This document shows, in pieces, positions 8,215 through 15,131 of a DNA stretch of 33,105 nt. The notes beneath the pieces are model-generated. The model searched no databases and had not been told where the DNA came from. It worked only from the letters and a program-made list of their open reading frames with translations. The stretch spans positions 1-33,105 of the forward strand of contig CANOHY010000024.1 in NCBI GenBank assembly GCA_947565915.1, in the 5' to 3' direction. The first letter of the stretch is position 1. The number at the start of each line of letters is the position of its first letter. The position numbers were made by a program, and so were the translations under genes. This DNA is from an uncultured Eggerthellaceae bacterium. Lineage in GTDB: Bacteria > Actinomycetota > Coriobacteriia > Coriobacteriales > Eggerthellaceae.

Positions 8215-8535
8215 ATGCGCACAGGAAGCAACCCGAACTTCTGCCCGCCCGTTGAAGAGGGCACCGTTTACACGCTCGAGGACGAGAACGGCGATACGAT
8301 CGACCTCGAATTCTTGGGCCTTGTGATAGACGAAGGGCGTCGTTACGGGTTCTTCTTCCCAGTTTCCGAGGACGACCCCGCAACGTCGTCGGGCGAAGTG
8401 GTTGTGTTGGAAGTGACCGAGCTCGACGACGAGGACCAACCAAGCGCCTTCGAGCTCATCGACGACGAGGCGCAAGCCGACGCAGCTTACGAGCTCTTCC
8501 GGGAAGTTGCCTCTGAACTATACGACTTCGAATAG
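8215..8535 (+). CDS. DUF1292 family protein
   Basis: A small acidic cytosolic protein of 106 residues. The pattern YTLEDENGDTIDLEFLGLVIDEGRRYGFFFPV, then EVVVLEVTEL, and an acidic C-terminal helix ending in AYELFREVASELYDF matches the DUF1292 (YrzB-like) family. Its members are widespread in Firmicutes and actinobacteria but have no established function. The start at 8215 is supported by AAGGAGG six bases before the ATG. It follows secDF by 42 bases in the same direction and is convergent with ecfT. The family assignment is good; no function can be given. Confidence 0.8.
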   Translation: MRTGSNPNFCPPVEEGTVYTLEDENGDTIDLEFLGLVIDEGRRYGFFFPVSEDDPATSSGEVVVLEVTELDDEDQPSAFELIDDEAQADAAYELFREVASELYDFE

Positions 8536-8576
8536 ACGCTTGTTCTATGCATCGAGCTGGGGCATGTGCTGAATAG

Positions 8577-9377
8577 CTAGATGAAGCGCGAGGCGATCAC
8601 GAGCGCGGTCAGGATGAGAAGGAAAAGGGCGGCGAGCGCATCGCGCTTCTCGAATCTCAGCGGATGAAGCGAAGTGCGGCCATAGGCCCCGTGGTAGCAA
8701 CGTGCATCCATGGCGGCCGAGAGCGTGTCGGCGTGGCGCAGCACGCTGGCGAACAGTGGCACAAGCAAGCTGGATAGCGCCGAGATCCCATGACGAATGG
8801 GGCTGGTAGAGAAACGCGCACCACGAGCAACCTGAGCGGTGCGGATGCTCGAGAGCTCAAGGGCGAATTGCGGTACGAACTTGAGTGCCACGCCCATTAC
8901 GAATGCGAACTCGTGTGCTGGCACGCCGATGCGGCGAAGCGGCCATAGGAGCTTTTCTGTGGCATCGGTGATGCTCAGAGAAGTCGTGGTAAGCGTGAGC
9001 AGGCTGCCGGTGAGCAAGAGCAGCAGCAATCGCACGGCAATATAGGCAGCTGTGAGCACTCCCTGCTGGCTGATCTGCAGCCATCCCCAGTCCACATAGA
9101 TGGTTCCGCCCTGCACGAACAGCAGGTTGAAAAGCGATGTGAGCACGATGATGAAGAGCAAGGGAATCACTGAGCGCAAGGCTTCCAAGGGTGGTATCTT
9201 GGCCAGCGAGAAGAGCGCAAGTTCGGCAATGGCCAGAATCGCCAGCCCTAAGGGCGAGTTGGCCGCGAAGAGCAGCACCACGAACACCAGCACGCCAATG
9301 AGCTTCGTGCGCGGGTCGAGCCGGTGCACAGGGCTTGCCGCTGGCAAGTAGCGTCCGAAAAGCGCGCGAGACCCCAT
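8577..9377 (-). CDS. ecfT: ECF transporter transmembrane component EcfT
   Basis: EcfT is the membrane scaffold that links the two ATPases to the vitamin-binding S component. The 266-residue protein opens with YLPAASPVHRLDPRTKL, typical of the family, followed by several hydrophobic spans. Two coupling-helix motifs are visible: QVARGARF (the first Ala-Arg-Gly) and DARCYHG, where the second motif reads Ala-Arg-Cys instead of Ala-Arg-Gly. The gene begins three bases after the ecfAA' stop codon with only a weak Shine-Dalgarno, so its translation is probably coupled. It is the last gene of the FMN-riboswitch-led operon. A hydrophobic C-terminal span (ALAALFLLILTALVIASRFI) ends the protein. Confidence 0.93.
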   Translation of the reverse strand: MGSRALFGRYLPAASPVHRLDPRTKLIGVLVFVVLLFAANSPLGLAILAIAELALFSLAKIPPLEALRSVIPLLFIIVLTSLFNLLFVQGGTIYVDWGWLQISQQGVLTAAYIAVRLLLLLLTGSLLTLTTTSLSITDATEKLLWPLRRIGVPAHEFAFVMGVALKFVPQFALELSSIRTAQVARGARFSTSPIRHGISALSSLLVPLFASVLRHADTLSAAMDARCYHGAYGRTSLHPLRFEKRDALAALFLLILTALVIASRFI

Positions 9378-9380
9378 GAC

Positions 9381-11225
9381 CTATTCACCGGCTTCGCAAG
9401 ACGCAAGTTCGGCGCAGACCGTAATTACGTCAGCAAGCTCTTCTGCGCTCAAGACCCTATCAGGGCAAAGCGGCATGCCCAGGGCGCTCATGAGCGCACT
9501 GGTGTGAGGCATGCCCAGGCCGATGCCTTTCAGCTCTTCTTCGCGAGCGAACACATGGGCTGGCGTACCCTGTGCGAATATGCGTCCCTGATTCAAGATT
9601 ACAACGCGATTGCAGCAGGTTGCGAGGTCGTCCATGTCGTGCGATACCATGACGATCGTCTTGCCATGCACGTCGTGCAACTCGCGTATGAGCTCGATGA
9701 GCCGCATGTGCGCCTGTGGGTCCAGCCCGGCAGCTGGTTCGTCGAGCACGAGCACCTGCGGGTCCATAGCCAGAATGCCAGCAATTGCCACACGGCGTTG
9801 TTGGCCGCCTGAAAGGGTAAAGGGGTTACGGCTGCCGATTTCGCCCACGTGCAAATGCACCTGCGCGAGCGCCTCTTCCACGCGCTCGGCCACCTCGGCG
9901 CCACCCAGCCCCAGGTTACGTGGGCCGAAGGCAACATCGTCGGCCACCGTGGCGGCGAAGAGCTGCCGTTCGGGGTATTGGAACACCACGCCCACGTTGC
10001 GGCAGGCATCGTGCATTGCGTGCTTGTTGGACAGATCGTCGCCTAACGCCAGCACGCGTCCGCGCGTAGGTTGCAAAAGCCCATTGGCCATTTGGATCAG
10101 CGTGCTCTTGCCCGAGCCCGTATGTCCAGCAACGCCCAGGAAATCGCCAGCATTCACGCGCAAGTTGATGCCTTCCAGCGCCCAAACGTCATGTGCGCCC
10201 GCGCCCCAGTGAGGTGCGCCCGCTGCCCCTGCGTTCTGCTCAGCTGTACGTTTCAAGTCGCGTTTCGAAAGGTAGGTGAACCATACGTCCTCGAACGAGA
10301 GCAAGGGGGCATGCCCATCTTGCGCCATTGCGCCGCTTTCGGATTCTTCGCATGAGGGCGCTCGGTTTCCCGGCACTTGCATGGAAGGGGCATCTACGCA
10401 GGTCAAGTTCATTTCGTGATGCAGCTCATCGACGAGCTGCGCTTGGGTGAGGCATGTCGGCACGCAAACGCCGCGTGTTTGCAAAAGCTCGCTCATCTTG
10501 GCGGCAAAGGGCACATCGAGCGCCAGGCTTTGCAAGAAGCCTACGTTGCCCAGCACCTCTTCGGGCGACCCCGAAGCCGCAACATGCCCTTCTTCGAGGA
10601 TTACCACGTGATCAGCCAATGCGGCTTCATCCATCGAATGCGTGATGGCCACGATGGTCAGACCCTCTTCATTCAGCTTGCGGCATATCTTGTACAGCTC
10701 GCGTTGGCCGCGGGGGTCCAACATTGCCGAGGCCTCATCGAGGATAAGGATGCGCGGTTCCATGGCAAGGGCGCCGGCGATGGCCACGCGTTGCTTCTGA
10801 CCGCCCGAGAGAGCCGTTGTCTCGCGTTGCTCGAAACCACCCAAGCCCACGCGTTCGAGCGCATGGGAAACGCGCCCCGGTAGCTCTGTGGTGGGCACGC
10901 CAAGGTTCTCGGGGCCAAAGGCAACGTCGTCGGCAACGATGGTGGCCACGATTTGGTCATCAGGGTTTTGGAACACCATGCCCACCTGGCTGCGAATCGC
11001 GAAGGTGTTGCGCTCATCGGAAGTCAGCAATCCTGCCACGCGCACGCTGCCCGAGCTTGGCAAGAGCAGCGCGTTCATGAGCTTTGCAAGCGTTGACTTC
11101 CCACTGCCATTGCCTCCGAGAATGCAGGTGAAGGAGCCTTCTTCTAGGTCAAGTGACAGCTCTTCTAACGCAAGCACACCGTCGCGATAGCTGAAATTGA
11201 CGTTGTCGACCTCGATGAGGGGCAT
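9381..11225 (-). CDS. ECF transporter double ATPase (EcfA1 and EcfA2 fused)
   Basis: One 614-residue chain carries both nucleotide-binding halves of an energy-coupling factor transporter. The first half has Walker A GGNGSGKST (37-45), Q-loop QNPDDQ, LSGGQ (139-143) and Walker B ILILDE (159-164). The second half has Walker A GHTGSGKST (367-374 region), Q-loop QYPERQ, LSGGQ (471-475) and Walker B VLVLDE (491-496). The EASAMLDP and EPAAGLDP stretches after Walker B resemble EcfA1 and EcfA2 respectively. A linker of about 75 residues, low in conserved motifs, joins the halves. It starts four bases after the ribU stop and is followed by ecfT. Most characterised ECF modules have two separate ATPase genes, so the fusion forces a 1:1 heterodimer-like arrangement. 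Confidence 0.94.
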   Translation of the reverse strand: MPLIEVDNVNFSYRDGVLALEELSLDLEEGSFTCILGGNGSGKSTLAKLMNALLLPSSGSVRVAGLLTSDERNTFAIRSQVGMVFQNPDDQIVATIVADDVAFGPENLGVPTTELPGRVSHALERVGLGGFEQRETTALSGGQKQRVAIAGALAMEPRILILDEASAMLDPRGQRELYKICRKLNEEGLTIVAITHSMDEAALADHVVILEEGHVAASGSPEEVLGNVGFLQSLALDVPFAAKMSELLQTRGVCVPTCLTQAQLVDELHHEMNLTCVDAPSMQVPGNRAPSCEESESGAMAQDGHAPLLSFEDVWFTYLSKRDLKRTAEQNAGAAGAPHWGAGAHDVWALEGINLRVNAGDFLGVAGHTGSGKSTLIQMANGLLQPTRGRVLALGDDLSNKHAMHDACRNVGVVFQYPERQLFAATVADDVAFGPRNLGLGGAEVAERVEEALAQVHLHVGEIGSRNPFTLSGGQQRRVAIAGILAMDPQVLVLDEPAAGLDPQAHMRLIELIRELHDVHGKTIVMVSHDMDDLATCCNRVVILNQGRIFAQGTPAHVFAREEELKGIGLGMPHTSALMSALGMPLCPDRVLSAEELADVITVCAELASCEAGE

Positions 11226-11229
11226 GTCG

Positions 11230-11814
11230 CTAGCGCTGCGCAGCTGACGTCGTGATCAGCCCGCCGATGGCCTTGTAGGCAACGCCGGTCACGATGCCCA
11301 CCACTACGCCCTTGATGATATTGAAGGGCAGTATGGCCGGCACTACGAGCATTGCCACAGCCTCGAAGGGCATGCCATAGAACAAGGGGTCGATCACCAG
11401 ATTCGCCACGATGGCAGCCACGGTGAGGCATGCGACGGAAGCGACCAAGCCGCCAACAAGGCCTTTCATGTTGGTTATCTTGCGATAGATGAGGGCGGCA
11501 GGCAGGATGTAGGCGCAAGCCGCGATGCAGTTCATCAAGGCGCCAACCCAGTTTCCCGTTATGGCTGCATGGGCAATGGCGGAAGCGAAGCCCACCACGA
11601 TGCCAGGGCCTGCACCATAGGCAAGGCCAACCACCGTTGCGGGTACCAGTGCGATGTCCAGCTTCAGGAAGGCCGCTGCAGGAAACAGCGGGAACTCGAT
11701 GAAGCTCAGCAAGATGGAAAGGGCGCACATCAGCGCCATGACCACCAGTTGCCGGGTTGGGTAACGATTGGTATTCTGTAGGGAAGAAATCTGTGCGTGC
11801 TCGCTCGTAGACAT
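11230..11814 (-). CDS. ribU: Riboflavin ECF transporter S component RibU
   Basis: The protein binds a vitamin in the membrane and delivers it through the ECF module encoded downstream. It is 194 residues with about six hydrophobic spans. The stretches LLSFIEFPLFPAAAFLKLDIALVPATVVGLAYGAGPG and VVPAILPFNIIKGVVVG are of the RibU type. The FMN riboswitch directly upstream supports riboflavin (or FMN) as the substrate. I chose the ATG at 11814 because a full AGGAGGT lies seven bases ahead; the frame is open eight codons further, but those codons overlap the riboswitch. It is first in the operon ribU-ecfAA'-ecfT, so this ECF system looks dedicated to riboflavin and not shared. Confidence 0.9.
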   Translation of the reverse strand: MSTSEHAQISSLQNTNRYPTRQLVVMALMCALSILLSFIEFPLFPAAAFLKLDIALVPATVVGLAYGAGPGIVVGFASAIAHAAITGNWVGALMNCIAACAYILPAALIYRKITNMKGLVGGLVASVACLTVAAIVANLVIDPLFYGMPFEAVAMLVVPAILPFNIIKGVVVGIVTGVAYKAIGGLITTSAAQR

Positions 11815-11817
11815 GAT

Positions 11818-11832
11818 GAGACCTCCTGTCTC
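11818..11832 (-). promoter_or_regulatory. Hairpin presenting the ribU Shine-Dalgarno in its loop
   Basis: Read on the minus strand, GAGAC (11832-11828), loop AGGAG, GTCTC (11822-11818) form a perfect 5-bp hairpin. The loop and the first stem base hold the ribosome-binding sequence AGGAGGT. The 5' strand of this hairpin is also the 3' strand of riboswitch helix P1 (GAGACA pairing with TGTTTC at 11988-11983). The two structures exclude each other, which gives a translational switch in which FMN binding changes access to the ribosome-binding site. Confidence 0.5.
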
Positions 11833-11988
11833 TTCCATCCGGACTTTAACCGTTGGCTCCGGGTTCGCACCGGATCAACCTGCCCTCGTAGCAAGTCGCA
11901 CATGCTCGCACGGGGTAGGGTCGCGGGCTCTCGGCACGCCATGCATGCCGATTACCGCCAGTGAGGAATTCCACCTCGCCCTGAAACA
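11827..11988 (-). promoter_or_regulatory. FMN riboswitch (RFN element)
   Basis: On the minus strand the leader contains the conserved FMN-aptamer blocks in order. They are AGGGCGAGGTGGAATTCC, TCACTGGCGGTAATC, GAGCCCGCGA, then GATCCGGTGCGAACCCGGAG, GCCAACGGT and finally AAAGTCCGGATGGAAGAGA. Helix P1 closes with TGTTTC/GAGACA, including one G-U pair. The aptamer binds FMN and normally lowers expression of riboflavin genes when FMN is plentiful. It ends directly at the ribU Shine-Dalgarno with no room for a terminator, so control is most likely at translation. Confidence 0.95.
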
Positions 11989-12085
11989 GCTATTGCGCTG
12001 AAGATTCTAGCGGTACAGGCGCAAGTGCGCAAGGCTGACGGCAACGGCCCGGTGGTACGCAATATCGAGAGGGGAGGTGCGCTGC

Positions 12086-13291
12086 ATGGCCAAAGAGAAA
12101 CCGAAGAGCTTCTGGAGCGTGCCCTATGTGCTGCTTATGGCCGCCAATTTCTTCCAGTCGATGGCTGCGTTCATGACGAACACCACCATACCTGTCTATG
12201 CATCGCATCTGGGTGCTTCGGCGGGCATCATTGGATTGGTGACGAGTTCGTTCGCAATCTCGGCTTTGTTGATACGACCCTTTTCCGGCCCAGCATTCGA
12301 CAGCTTCTCGCGCAAGTGGCTGCTTATCTTGGCACAGGCTGTCATATCGGTCTGCATGTTCGCATACGGAATGGCCGACTCCGTAACCATGCTGTTCGTC
12401 ATACGCCTCTTCCATGGTGCCGCGGTTGGATGCGCAAGCCCCTTGGCGCTTTCGCTCGTATCCGAGTTCCTGCCCTATGAGCGGTTCGCAAGCGGGGTGA
12501 GCGTGTATACGCTTGCGCAAACGTTTGCCCAGGTCATTGGCCCTGCAACGGGGCTCTATCTGGTGGATATCATGGGATTTGGCCCCTCGTATTTTCTCTC
12601 CAGCGCCCTTTTGCTGGTGGCCATGGTGGGCATCTTCACCATCAAGGAGCCACAGCGCGTGAGCTTGCCCTACAAGATCGAGCTCAAGCGCATATTCGCC
12701 CCGCCTGCCATAAAGCCAGCCATCACGCTCATGCTTCTGTCGATGGCCTTCTCGTGTGTGGGTGCCTATGTGGTGCTGTATGGCTACGAGATGGGCATCG
12801 AGAACATGGGCATCTACTTCACGGTATATGCGTGCTGCCTGGTGGTTACCCGACCCTTCTTCGGTCGTTTGGCTGATCGGTTTGGGTCGAGTCGCGTTCT
12901 GGTGGTAGCCGTTGCCTTCTTTGCAACGTCGTTCGTGCTGATGTCGCAAGCGCGCGACCTTGCTGGTTTTCTTGCAGCGGCTGTAGTGGGTTCAGCCGGA
13001 TTCGGTTGCGCTGCGCCGTTGCTGCAGTCGATTGGGATGTCGTCGGTAAGCAACGAGCATCGTGGTGCTGCCACGAACACCACCTTTACCGGGCTTGATC
13101 TGGGTTCGCTCGCCGGACCTTTGATAGGGGGAACCACAATCGAGGTCTTGGCTCCCGTGATGGGCAGCACCAGCCTTGCTTACGCCGATATGTGGCTCGT
13201 TATGTTGGTGCCAGTGGTCTTGGCATTCGTGCTGTCGCTGATATGGAACAGGAAGCGCGAGAGAGAGGGCAGGGGCAAGGGCAAACGGTAA
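12086..13291 (+). CDS. Major facilitator superfamily transporter (drug:proton antiporter type)
   Basis: A 401-residue membrane protein with about twelve hydrophobic spans. The loop between helices 2 and 3 reads GPAFDSFSRKWLL, a variant of the usual MFS G-x-x-x-D-R-x-G-R-R/K sequence, and its counterpart in the second half is RPFFGRLADRFGSSRVL. The sequence GPATGLYLVDIMG in helix 5 resembles the antiporter motif of the DHA1 family. The start at 12086 has GGGGAGGTG ahead of it. It is divergent from the FMN-controlled operon; the substrate cannot be read from the sequence. A basic tail (RKREREGRGKGKR) ends the protein. It converges with the lipoprotein gene after eight bases. Confidence 0.85.
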   Translation: MAKEKPKSFWSVPYVLLMAANFFQSMAAFMTNTTIPVYASHLGASAGIIGLVTSSFAISALLIRPFSGPAFDSFSRKWLLILAQAVISVCMFAYGMADSVTMLFVIRLFHGAAVGCASPLALSLVSEFLPYERFASGVSVYTLAQTFAQVIGPATGLYLVDIMGFGPSYFLSSALLLVAMVGIFTIKEPQRVSLPYKIELKRIFAPPAIKPAITLMLLSMAFSCVGAYVVLYGYEMGIENMGIYFTVYACCLVVTRPFFGRLADRFGSSRVLVVAVAFFATSFVLMSQARDLAGFLAAAVVGSAGFGCAAPLLQSIGMSSVSNEHRGAATNTTFTGLDLGSLAGPLIGGTTIEVLAPVMGSTSLAYADMWLVMLVPVVLAFVLSLIWNRKREREGRGKGKR

Positions 13292-13299
13292 GTCTGCAG

Positions 13300-14223
13300 C
13301 TAGAGCGCAAGCGAGTAGCGGGCTATGGTGATGCCGGCGTCGTCATCGACCAGCAACGTGCCCTTCACGTCTACGAGCGCGGATGCGGATGCGGCACCAA
13401 GGTCGTCGGTATCGAGCTGGATGAAGGCAGTGATGCTGCCGTTGGCAGGGACGGTTTCGAATAGGTAGGCCCGCACGCTCTTGTCCTGCACGGTGAAGGC
13501 ATCCTTTGTCCATACGTCGATGGCCCGAGCGGTCTTGTTCTCGATTTGCAGGTTATAGCCGGGATCGCCCCATTTGTCCACGCCCGTTCCGTCCACAACC
13601 AAGCGGCAGACATCGGTATCGGCGAGCACAACCGGTTTCTCCAGCAAGGCGCCGCGCACAATCATGTCGCTCAGTCCTGCCTTGGCACCTGTGGCGTCGC
13701 CTTCGTGATGGGACTGCTGCTCTTCGCGCCTTTCCTGCGCGCTGCCGTCGGCCGTTACGCGTGCGTCGGCTTCAGCCTGGCTTTCCTCATCGCCGCGCGA
13801 GAATGTGAGCTCCGCATCGCCTTGCGTGAGCTTGAGCAGGTCGTCTTCCAGGGTGATGTCGGCGCTTTGTCCATCCAGCGTGGCGTTTGCCTTGGAGTCG
13901 CCTGTTATCTTCCAGCTGCCATGCAAGGCACGGTCGAAGCTCACCAAGGTGAGCGAGTTGTCGGCATCTACGATTAGATAGCTTGCTAGGCCAAGCTCGC
14001 GCATGGAGGCTATGTCTTCGCTGCTCAGGTTCGCTGCAGCATCGGGGCTCTTGCTTTCTTCAAGGTCCCAAACGCCCGTGAAGCGGCTCGCATCGCCACT
14101 GCAGCCAGTGGCTGCAAGCAGCAATGCGAGCAGTACGCCCATGGCGACACAGAGCAGGCTAGCATGCCCATGCATGCTGCCGCTCTTGCGGAATGTCGCT
14201 TGTTCGCTTGCGCTGCTGCCCAT
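13300..14223 (-). CDS. Predicted lipoprotein of unknown function
   Basis: The 307-residue protein begins with a short charged stretch, then a long hydrophobic segment (about residues 20-39) and a lipobox ending in AATGC, so Cys41 should be lipid-modified and the protein held on the outer face of the membrane. Residues 45-150 (starting FTGVWDLEES) look like a beta-rich, lipocalin-like 'FTGxW' domain. A charged Glu/Gln/His-rich linker (about 150-180) leads to a second beta-rich domain that resembles the immunoglobulin-like halves of other actinobacterial lipoproteins. I do not recognise a named family. AAGG six bases before ATG supports the start. It is divergent from tcdA. Confidence 0.7.
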   Translation of the reverse strand: MGSSASEQATFRKSGSMHGHASLLCVAMGVLLALLLAATGCSGDASRFTGVWDLEESKSPDAAANLSSEDIASMRELGLASYLIVDADNSLTLVSFDRALHGSWKITGDSKANATLDGQSADITLEDDLLKLTQGDAELTFSRGDEESQAEADARVTADGSAQERREEQQSHHEGDATGAKAGLSDMIVRGALLEKPVVLADTDVCRLVVDGTGVDKWGDPGYNLQIENKTARAIDVWTKDAFTVQDKSVRAYLFETVPANGSITAFIQLDTDDLGAASASALVDVKGTLLVDDDAGITIARYSLAL

Positions 14224-14269
14224 GAGGAACCTTCAATCGATTGCGGCATCGTTTCGCTCGTCTCTATTC

Positions 14270-14275
14270 TACAAT
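14270..14275 (+). promoter_or_regulatory. Possible tcdA -10 box
   Basis: TACAAT lies 23 bases before the tcdA start codon in the 75-base divergent gap with the lipoprotein gene. No convincing -35 box is found at the normal distance. Assigned by position and box match only. Confidence 0.3.
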
Positions 14276-14298
14276 GGGGGCAACCGAAGCGAGGGAAA

Positions 14299-15030
14299 AT
14301 GCAAGAACAGTTCGCACGTACCGAGTTATTGCTTGGGCCAGAGGCTATGGCCCGATTGCGCGCTGCTCGTGTGGCTGTTTTCGGATTGGGCGGCGTGGGC
14401 AGCTTCGCTGTGGAGGCGTTGGCTCGAAGCGGTGTGGGAGCTTTGGACTTGATCGATCACGACGACGTGTCGCTGACCAACTTGAACCGCCAGCTTGAGG
14501 CCACGTTGGATACCATCGGGCGCCCTAAGGTGGAAGCCTGCGCTGAGCGAATCGCGTCCATCAACCCCGATTGCCGCGTGCATGCCCACAAGTGCTTCTA
14601 CTTGCCTGATGCGATAGGCCAGATTGATTTCGCAGCTTTTGATTACGTGATAGACGCCGTGGATACCATTACGGGAAAGCTGCTGATAATCGAGCAGGCT
14701 CAAGCAGCTGGCGTGCCTGTGATATCGTGCATGGGCACGGCTTTCAAGCTGGATCCAACGGCTTTTCGGGTGGCCGGCATCTTCGAGACCAGCATATGCC
14801 CTTTGGCGAAGATCATCCGCAAGGAATGCAGGAAGCGAGGAATCGGCTCTTTCAAAGTGGTGTATTCCACAGAGCCTGCGCACATGGTGACAGGCGAAGT
14901 CGCACTAATCGATGCCGAGGCCGACATGCCCATCTCGCGCCATGGCATTGCGGGGTCGGTGGCGTTCGTGCCGGGAGTTGCGGGCCTCATCATGGCTGGG
15001 GAAGTGGTGCGCGACCTCGCCAAGCAGTGA
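14299..15030 (+). CDS. tcdA: tRNA threonylcarbamoyladenosine dehydratase (TcdA/CsdL)
   Basis: An E1-like, ATP-using enzyme that cyclises t6A37 of tRNA to ct6A. The 243-residue length fits. It has the nucleotide-binding GLGGVGS (29-35), the acidic IDHDDVSLTNLNRQ (52-65), DYVIDAVDTITGK and VISCMGTAFKLDP. Family members commonly have this form with a small C-terminal extension. The ATG at 14299 is preceded by GAGGG; upstream in-frame codons overlap the divergent lipoprotein gene. It converges with purL. A ThiF/HesA-type activating enzyme for another pathway is possible, but the motif set and length favour TcdA. Confidence 0.88.
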   Translation: MQEQFARTELLLGPEAMARLRAARVAVFGLGGVGSFAVEALARSGVGALDLIDHDDVSLTNLNRQLEATLDTIGRPKVEACAERIASINPDCRVHAHKCFYLPDAIGQIDFAAFDYVIDAVDTITGKLLIIEQAQAAGVPVISCMGTAFKLDPTAFRVAGIFETSICPLAKIIRKECRKRGIGSFKVVYSTEPAHMVTGEVALIDAEADMPISRHGIAGSVAFVPGVAGLIMAGEVVRDLAKQ

Positions 15031-15071
15031 GCCCACAGGCCTTGGGTGCCTGCTTCGAGGCAATTCTCGAA

Positions 15072-15117
15072 CGAGCTCAAGACGGGACCGAATGGATTCG
15101 CAACGCCTTTAAGCTCG
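15072..15117 (+). terminator. Nested hairpin between convergent tcdA and purL
   Basis: CGAGCT (15072-15077) pairs with AGCTCG (15112-15117), and AAG pairs with CTT just inside. The tip contains CGAAT-gg-ATTCG (15089-15100). A separate small hairpin TTCGAG-gcaatt-CTCGAA (15054-15071) lies just before it. There is no clear T-tract. Its place between the two stop codons suggests a bidirectional termination region. Confidence 0.35.
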
Positions 15118-15131
15118 CTTTATCCTCGCAA

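Noticed and set aside
8536..8576. Terminator between the DUF1292 gene and ecfT
   Set aside because: The 41-base gap shows no stable inverted repeat and no T-tract.
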